Shown here in pieces: positions 49,390 through 64,000 of a stretch of 64,000 bases of DNA (positions are counted from its first letter, which is position 1; the number at the start of each line of letters is the position of its first letter). Origin of the DNA: Echiichthys vipera (Eukaryota > Chordata > Actinopteri > Perciformes > Trachinidae). Both the position numbers and the translations under genes were made by a program. The notes under the pieces are model-generated. The model ran no database searches, was not told where the DNA came from, and saw only the letters and a list, made by a program, of their open reading frames with translations. The DNA lies in contig OY829661.1 in the NCBI GenBank assembly GCA_963691815.1, positions 5,928,726-5,992,725 on the forward strand. Reading direction: 5' to 3'.

Positions 49390-50350
49390 GGAATTCCAGA
49401 GGCGTGTGCTGATCTCCGTAAACCCCAGGAAGGCTGCTGGCCCTGACGGCATCTCCAGAAAAGTGCTTCAGGCCTGTCCTGACCAGTTCACAGAGGTCTT
49501 CACCTACATCTTCAAACCCTCCCCGTCACAAGCCACCATTCCACCCTGTTTAAACCCGGCAACAATCATTCCCATCCCCAAAAAGCCAGTCTCAGAGGAT
49601 CTCAACAATTCCAGACCTGTGACACCAGTGGCGGGTTAAGGTGGTCATGGGCCCCTATGCTACTGGTTGTTTGGGCCCCCCACATTATGAATTATGCTTT
49701 ATCAGAAAAACCCCTCCAGCTAGAACAGAAGAAGAGTCCGCGACCTTGAAATATCCTGTCAATTTAGGAATTTTCTTTAGTAGATCTTGGTCCCGCTGTT
49801 CTTTCAGTCCGTGTGCTTTTGTTTTTTGTGCTCCGCTAAATGTGTCCCATATCTATCCAATCAATGACTTAATTATATTTTATGTTTCTAAGGGCCCCAA
49901 TGGGAGGCAAAAACTTTTTCACCCAGTGTAGTAAATGATATTAAAAAAAAATAGTCTGGCCAAACATTGGCCCCTGCACACATGGGGCCTCTAGGCTGCA
50001 GCTTAGCCCAGCCTGTGCATTAATCCGCCTCTGCATGGCACTTACACCAGTGATCATGAAATGCTTTGGGAGACTCGTTCTTCGTCACATCATGGACAGT
50101 CTACCTCCCACCTTCGATCCACGCCAGTTTGCCTATCGCGTCAACCTTTCCACTGAAGATGCCATCGCCATAGCAACGCTGAGTCACCTGGAACACAGTG
50201 TATGCTATGTGAGGATTCTCTTCATAGACTATAGCTCGCCATTTAATACCATCATTCCAGTTACTCTCTCACTATCTCCTCCCCTATCTGCACCTGGCTC
50301 TCTCACAAAGACTTTCTCACCAACCGTTCTCAGACTATTAAACTTTCGTT
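49390..50350 (+). mobile_element. CR1/Rex1-like LINE fragment (reverse transcriptase), split by an insertion
   Basis: Plus strand reads NPRKAAGPDGISRKVLQACP, FKPSPSQATIPPCLNPATI and IPIPKKPVSEDLNNSRPV up to 49620. After the insertion it resumes with LTPVIMKCFGRLVLRHIMD, FDPRQFAYRVNLSTEDAIA and ILFIDYSSPFNTIIP. Frames then decay. Both ends are truncated. A separate 3' tail with ttgaatcttgaatctt repeats lies at 50700-50740. Clade given from motif memory. Confidence 0.8.
49626..50033. mobile_element. 408-bp hAT-like non-autonomous insertion in the LINE fragment
   Basis: Ends cagtggcgggttaa and inverted cagaggcggattaa. Flanked by diverged 8-bp copies, tgtgacac (49618-49625) and catggcac (50034-50041). 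Each differs from the implied target tgtggcac by one or two bases. Internal g/c-rich repeats (gggcccctatgctac and a near-inverted copy near the right end) fit a fish hAT MITE. Confidence 0.8.
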
Positions 50351-50369
50351 CTACCTCTACTCCATTATT

Positions 50370-50490
50370 ACTAGGCAACAGCCTTGGTCCTTGTTGACTT
50401 CCTACCAGCTGAAGTCATTCACATTCACTGCAACAGGAAATAAACTCGGACACATTTAGGCCGCTAATGTTTGCATCTTTCAAAGGGTCC
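50370..50490. repeat. Direct repeat, right copy
   Basis: Matches 49172-49291 over most of its length, with scattered substitutions. Confidence 0.8.
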
Positions 50491-50494
50491 ACAG

Positions 50495-52562
50495 CCACAG
50501 CGCTTATTGTATCAACGGTGCGTATTGTTGTATATTGTATAAACCTACGTTTAACCACAATGTCTGTTGCACTCGGCCACATCTAATTAATTGTTTGATT
50601 TATTTGATGTTACCTTTATTTTATTTTATTATGTTAGCTGATTGTTACTCTGACCCTTTCCCATCTTTGAATTGAAAATGTTGCACAATAATTTCCCTTG
50701 GTATAAATAAAGCTTCTTGAATCTTGAATCTTGAAAATATGAAATTCTGAACAGTAAAAATTAACAATATTTCAGAATAAATAAGTCTGTATAATTTGTT
50801 CTGTAATTTGGATCTCCAGTGTAACTCCTAGAGGTGTAAATATAAAGTCCAACACACAGCTCTTATTGTTTATTTACGCCTCACTTCCGGTCGTATTGCT
50901 GCTAACTGGCACTCTCCGCTCTGTCTACCCGCCCCTGCCGCGCTCTGCCAAATAGTGCAACCGAGATGAAATACCAGGACACCGACTGGCGCATTACGCT
51001 GTTTTTCCTTGCTTAATAGTGATCCGTCCTGCTGTTGAATGCGACAGTGGAGGAGAGACAGGCAGATAGACACATAGAGACAAGCAGACGGGGCACACAG
51101 GATGATCACTTCATCAAACCTGATCATTGATTAAGTCTTGACAGTGGTTTATTGAATTCCTCCTGTCACAGGTGTGATGCTGCTGTGTCAGTAAGTGGGG
51201 TTCATTGCGACTTCACATTCTGCTGGTTTAATCAGAATCACATCTCCATCATCATATGTATAAAAGAAAAGAAGAAACAAGTTTAAGTCTGGGAAATGTC
51301 ACATGAATAGTACTCTAACTTTGCTGTTTGAAACAGAAAGCTGTCAATTGATGCGAGGTGACAGTAAAAAGAAGAAGAAGAAGAATTAGATTAATTAATA
51401 AAGATTAGTCCTGCAAGGGGAAATTACATTTTTTCACTCACACACAGGCCCGAAATACACACACATGCACAAACAGGACCTATATACATGCAATTAATGG
51501 AGAGATGTCAGAGTGAGGGGGCTGCCAATGGATCAGCGCCCCGAGCAGCTGGGGGTTCGGTGCCTTGCTCAACAACACCTTGGCAGTGCCTAGGAGATGA
51601 ACTGGCACCTCTCCAGCCAACAGTCCACACTCCTTTCATGGTCCACACACAGACTCGAACCCTACGGTTCCCAGCCGAGTGACCTATGGCACCCCTTAAT
51701 GGAAAGATGTCAGAGCGAGGGGGCTGCCAATGGATCGGCGCCCCGAGCAATGCCAGTAATGCCAGTGACCGGACTTTAGTCATGCATTCACTTGATGAAC
51801 AAAAAATGACTGCCCTGTCTTCTGAGCTCCAAGAAATGTGTCCATGGGAAGAACAACTGTGCTCTTGTGTTTTCAGAATTAACTAGATTATTATCTTAGA
51901 AATCCAAGAAAAGTTTTCATGGCAACAAACAATCCTGCTCGTTTTTCTGAATTATCGAGATGACTCTAAGTCTAAGAGAAGCTCTCATTTACTTGAGAGC
52001 TTTCCCATGGGATCAAACATGTCCTGCGTGCCTAGTTTAATCCTGTTTTATTTGGCTTTGGGTTTGAGAGTGAAATACTCATGTATTCAGGTAATATAGG
52101 CTATATGGTACTTTTACTAATCATTGACTTGGTGCAGGCATCATCAGGACTTTACAGTGTTTCAATCAGTTCAGCTCTGACACGTGCTGTAACCATGTCA
52201 TGTATTTCCCCCTGCACACACTCTCCCTAGGCTGATATCAAACACGGTCATGTAGTTACACTCCGTTTCCATCTTCAGTTTGACATTGCCTGCACTCTTA
52301 TCTCATTTCCATGAGGGAGGGATTAGATTCTCCCTAACCAATCACAAGAGACTTCTGGTCCGAGCCGGCTAATGTCCGGTTTAGCGCTTTGCTGATTTGA
52401 ATAGGTGAAAAATAATCCAATCTTGCGGCTCATTTAGACTTAACAAAATGTTATGCCCCCCCTCCATTTCCTTTAATCATTTCCAGTAAGTGAGAACGCA
52501 TCTGAGACAGAATTTCTGTGAAAGAGAAACCCTTATCTCCAGACCTCATTCTCCTTGCATCG
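50495..52562. other. Spacer between spindlin and kelch-gene regions
   Basis: No exon was supported. Holds the LINE 3' tail near 50640-50740 and a dispersed repeat at 51360-51690. Confidence 0.45.
51360..51740 (-). repeat. Dispersed retroposon-like repeat (pair of 15446-15725), partly duplicated
   Basis: Same order of blocks as 15446-15725. The segment ggggctgccaatggatcagc (about 51519) recurs at 51719-51750 as ggggctgccaatggatcggc. This shows a local partial duplication of about 200 bp. Confidence 0.7.
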
Positions 52563-53085
52563 TCCAGGGTTCATATGTTAAAACCATAGTCTGTACTAAA
52601 AACAGACCTAGCATCTCCATTGGGGTCCGCTCTCTCAACTTGGTCCAATTGTCCTCGCCTACGGGAGTCTCCATCTTGTCAGACTTTGACTCATTTACCA
52701 AAAAAGGTAACGTATGTGACGTTGGGGGGAGGGAGATACGTCCATCTGGCTGACGTTTACCTCTGAGGAGAAGTAAGGGCCAGAGGTTAGCTGTCACTCA
52801 AGAGGCCACGCCCTTAATTATTCATAAACTTTAACCTCCAACAAAATAAAAACTAGCCTGGTACAAAAAAAATGTTCCCCCCTCAGTGTTGTCATGGAGA
52901 TATGACCTAAACAAACAGACTAGAATGTTTTTTTTGTACCAGGCCTTAAATACGTTTAATGATGCTGTGAAAACGGCCTGTTTAACATGGGGGTCAATGA
53001 GAAACTGCTCTATTATGAAACCTGCACTTTTGGCCACTTCCTTATTGGATCAAGCAGGAAATCGCTGTGGTGGGGGCTGGGTTAA
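52563..53085. repeat. Dispersed repeat family, copy 2 (pair of 3331-4228)
   Basis: Long matches to copy 1, without the 3500-3900 segment present there. No ORF or termini recognised. Confidence 0.7.
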
Positions 53086-53344
53086 AACACACTTGTGTGG
53101 AAGCTCACAGACCACATTTTTGAGTCTCAACATAAAACATTTTATTTTATTTTATTTAGTTACTTCATTAGTCGGGAAATATTTTACGTGCTTTTACCCC
53201 AGAACTACATCCGCACTACATTGGTAACCTGGTAACTGTCACCCATCCTGTTTTCCATCATATCCTGCAAAAAAAAGCACTGAGTTAACAGTCAAAACTA
53301 CTAGGGCTACTCTTAATACAAATATATACAGTTTATATACTGTA

Positions 53345-53632
53345 GTGGGGGCACTGTGGCTCAGTGGTAGAGTGAGTCGTCCTCCATTCGAGAGATCGGA
53401 GGTTCCAGCTTCCCCGGTCCCCATGTCGAAGTGTCCTTGAGCAAGACACTGAACCCCTGAATTGCTCCCCGTGGGGTGTGTAAATGTGGTGTGAATGGTT
53501 AGATTAGATGGTATGTAGATGTCCACAGCCATCAGTGTGAATGAGTGAATAGGACAAGTAGTGTGAAAGCACCTTGAGTAGTCAGAAGACTAGAAAGGCA
53601 CCATAGAAGTATAAGTCCATTTACCATTACTG
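53345..53632 (+). mobile_element. tRNA-derived SINE (family a, copy 2)
   Basis: Box A gtggctcagtggtagag, a decayed box B, gtccttgagcaagacactga, then tgaaagcaccttgagtagtc, gactagaaaggcaccata and a tail of aagtccatttacc. Longer than copy 1 at 9736-9950. Confidence 0.8.
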
Positions 53633-53867
53633 TATTTGTATTCATTTTTTTCTAATTAGTTGATGGTCTCCACATTTTCCATCCCTCCCCCGGCAACTGC
53701 AGCAGTAACCCCTGGTGTACAGGTACCTGGTATCTGAGCTTTATAATTCAGTGTTCCTAATCAGTCACTAAATCAGTCAAATGATGCTTTTCCTTCAGTG
53801 ATATGATCAGCTGTTGTACACTCCACAATACAAGGTACAAACTTTTGACGTTCTTTTTTGCAATATA

Positions 53868-53873
53868 TTTTAT
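53868..53873 (-). terminator. Polyadenylation signal of the kelch-coiled-coil gene
   Basis: AATAAA on the minus strand, 86 nt downstream of the stop codon at 53959, in an A/T-rich context with GT-rich sequence beyond. Confidence 0.6.
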
Positions 53874-53958
53874 TGACGGAAAGTTTAGAATAAAACTAAC
53901 AAATCGATATAGATAGATGGATAGAGATAGAGATTAAAGTAGATTGTTTTTTTCTTTT

Positions 53959-63274
<9,316 letters not shown>

Positions 63275-64000
63275 CTAAGCAATCCCAAGTCAGAGACACT
63301 GTTAGAAAATATGAAAAACATCACAGCGCTGTTAGGCCTTATTTTACTCTATCTGCACATCTGCTGGTCTTTCAAGGAGGGAAAGCTAATTTTTCTGGCC
63401 TGAATCATAAATGTGTTTATTTATAGGTAAATTCTACCCTTTGTTCCTTTTCAAGAAAATGATCTGTGACCTTGTCGTACCAACTAGGCGTCTTTTCCAG
63501 GGACTTGACCAGTGTCCTCTCAATTGCAGCAGAGCTAGGCTGCTTAAACGGCCTTGGCCCAGCTGGAGCTGCTGCGCCAGGCTACTGTGAAGTGTGACCG
63601 CCTGTGAGTGATCGTGACGGGGGAGAACCTCCACAGCTGACAGAGTGACAGAACAGAGTCTCCAAACACAACTCTAGTCGTTTTTAACAAAGACAAAGTC
63701 TCTGGGGATCGGTAAAGTCTCCGGATCAGTCCAGAACAACGGAATGAAAAACTTGGCTCGACTGCTTCTTGCTTATATGTCATCACCCCTTGGAGATTTT
63801 GTTTTGTCTAACTGTTTTTGATTATTTTCATCTGAACAAATCTGGTCACTATTGACCCGGTATGAATGGTGAGTGCGAGTAGACTAAGATAAAAAAGATT
63901 TATGTATTTAGAAATGGCGTCATATTCCTAACCAGTGTCTGTACTTTCTATTATATTCCACTGTGATGAGATCAGAGGCGGTCAGCAGCTACTTAGTGCA
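63275..64000. other. Upstream intron of the kelch gene; repeat at the window edge
   Basis: No further kelch exon recognised. 63899-64000 matches 56018-56110 (ttagaaatggcgtcatattc and cagcagctactta), a dispersed repeat. A plus-strand stretch at 63547-63597 looks faintly coding and is listed under findings. Confidence 0.4.

Overview
The window reads as nuclear DNA of a ray-finned (teleost, probably perciform-like) fish. It has spliced genes with GT-AG introns and vertebrate protein families. It also has fish-type repeats: L2 elements with GAATT tails, hAT, Tc1 and Harbinger remnants, tRNA-derived SINEs, and long CA/TG microsatellites. No prokaryotic or viral gene organisation was seen. All exon boundaries below come from reading splice sites by eye, with codon phase checked across every junction.

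Four host genes are supported. (1) 1983-6023, plus strand: a GIMAP/AIG1-type gene, open at its 5' end. A degenerate GTPase-like domain is joined by two small linker exons to an intact P-loop domain ending in Cys-Arg-Val-Cys. (2) 17038-24485, plus strand: a complete five-exon dnajc25 (364 codons), an ER-membrane J-domain protein. (3) 43620-31880, minus strand: a complete spindlin (267 codons, three Tudor-like repeats). Its likely promoter is a CpG-rich segment near 48.7-49.15 kb, with a possible 5' untranslated exon there. (4) 63274-53959, minus strand: the last 13 exons of a kelch-repeat plus coiled-coil gene. Its 5' end lies beyond the window and I cannot name it with confidence.

Most of the rest is transposon-derived. 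1-1.28 kb is a Harbinger-type remnant. 4.2-5.2, 10.8-11.3, 13.4-15.1, 21.5-21.7, 25.1-25.35 and 26.0-26.5 kb are hAT-type elements, most with perfect 8-bp target duplications. 26.9-27.4 kb is a Tc1 fragment. 34.0-38.1 kb is a broken L2-type LINE carrying an esterase-like ORF1 end, endonuclease and reverse transcriptase, inside a spindlin intron. 49.4-50.35 kb is a CR1/Rex1-like LINE fragment split by a small hAT-like insertion. 56.9-57.5 kb is another reverse-transcriptase fragment.

The observation I find most worth following is in the kelch gene. Long TG/CA tracts abut at least five of its splice sites. One 105-nt, frame-neutral exon (54647-54543) has (TG)n-T5-CAG at its acceptor and a CA-rich tract at its donor. 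That is the layout known to weaken CFTR exon 9 splicing, with complementary repeats on both sides of the exon. I found no obviously new multi-gene system; the genes here look functionally unrelated to one another.
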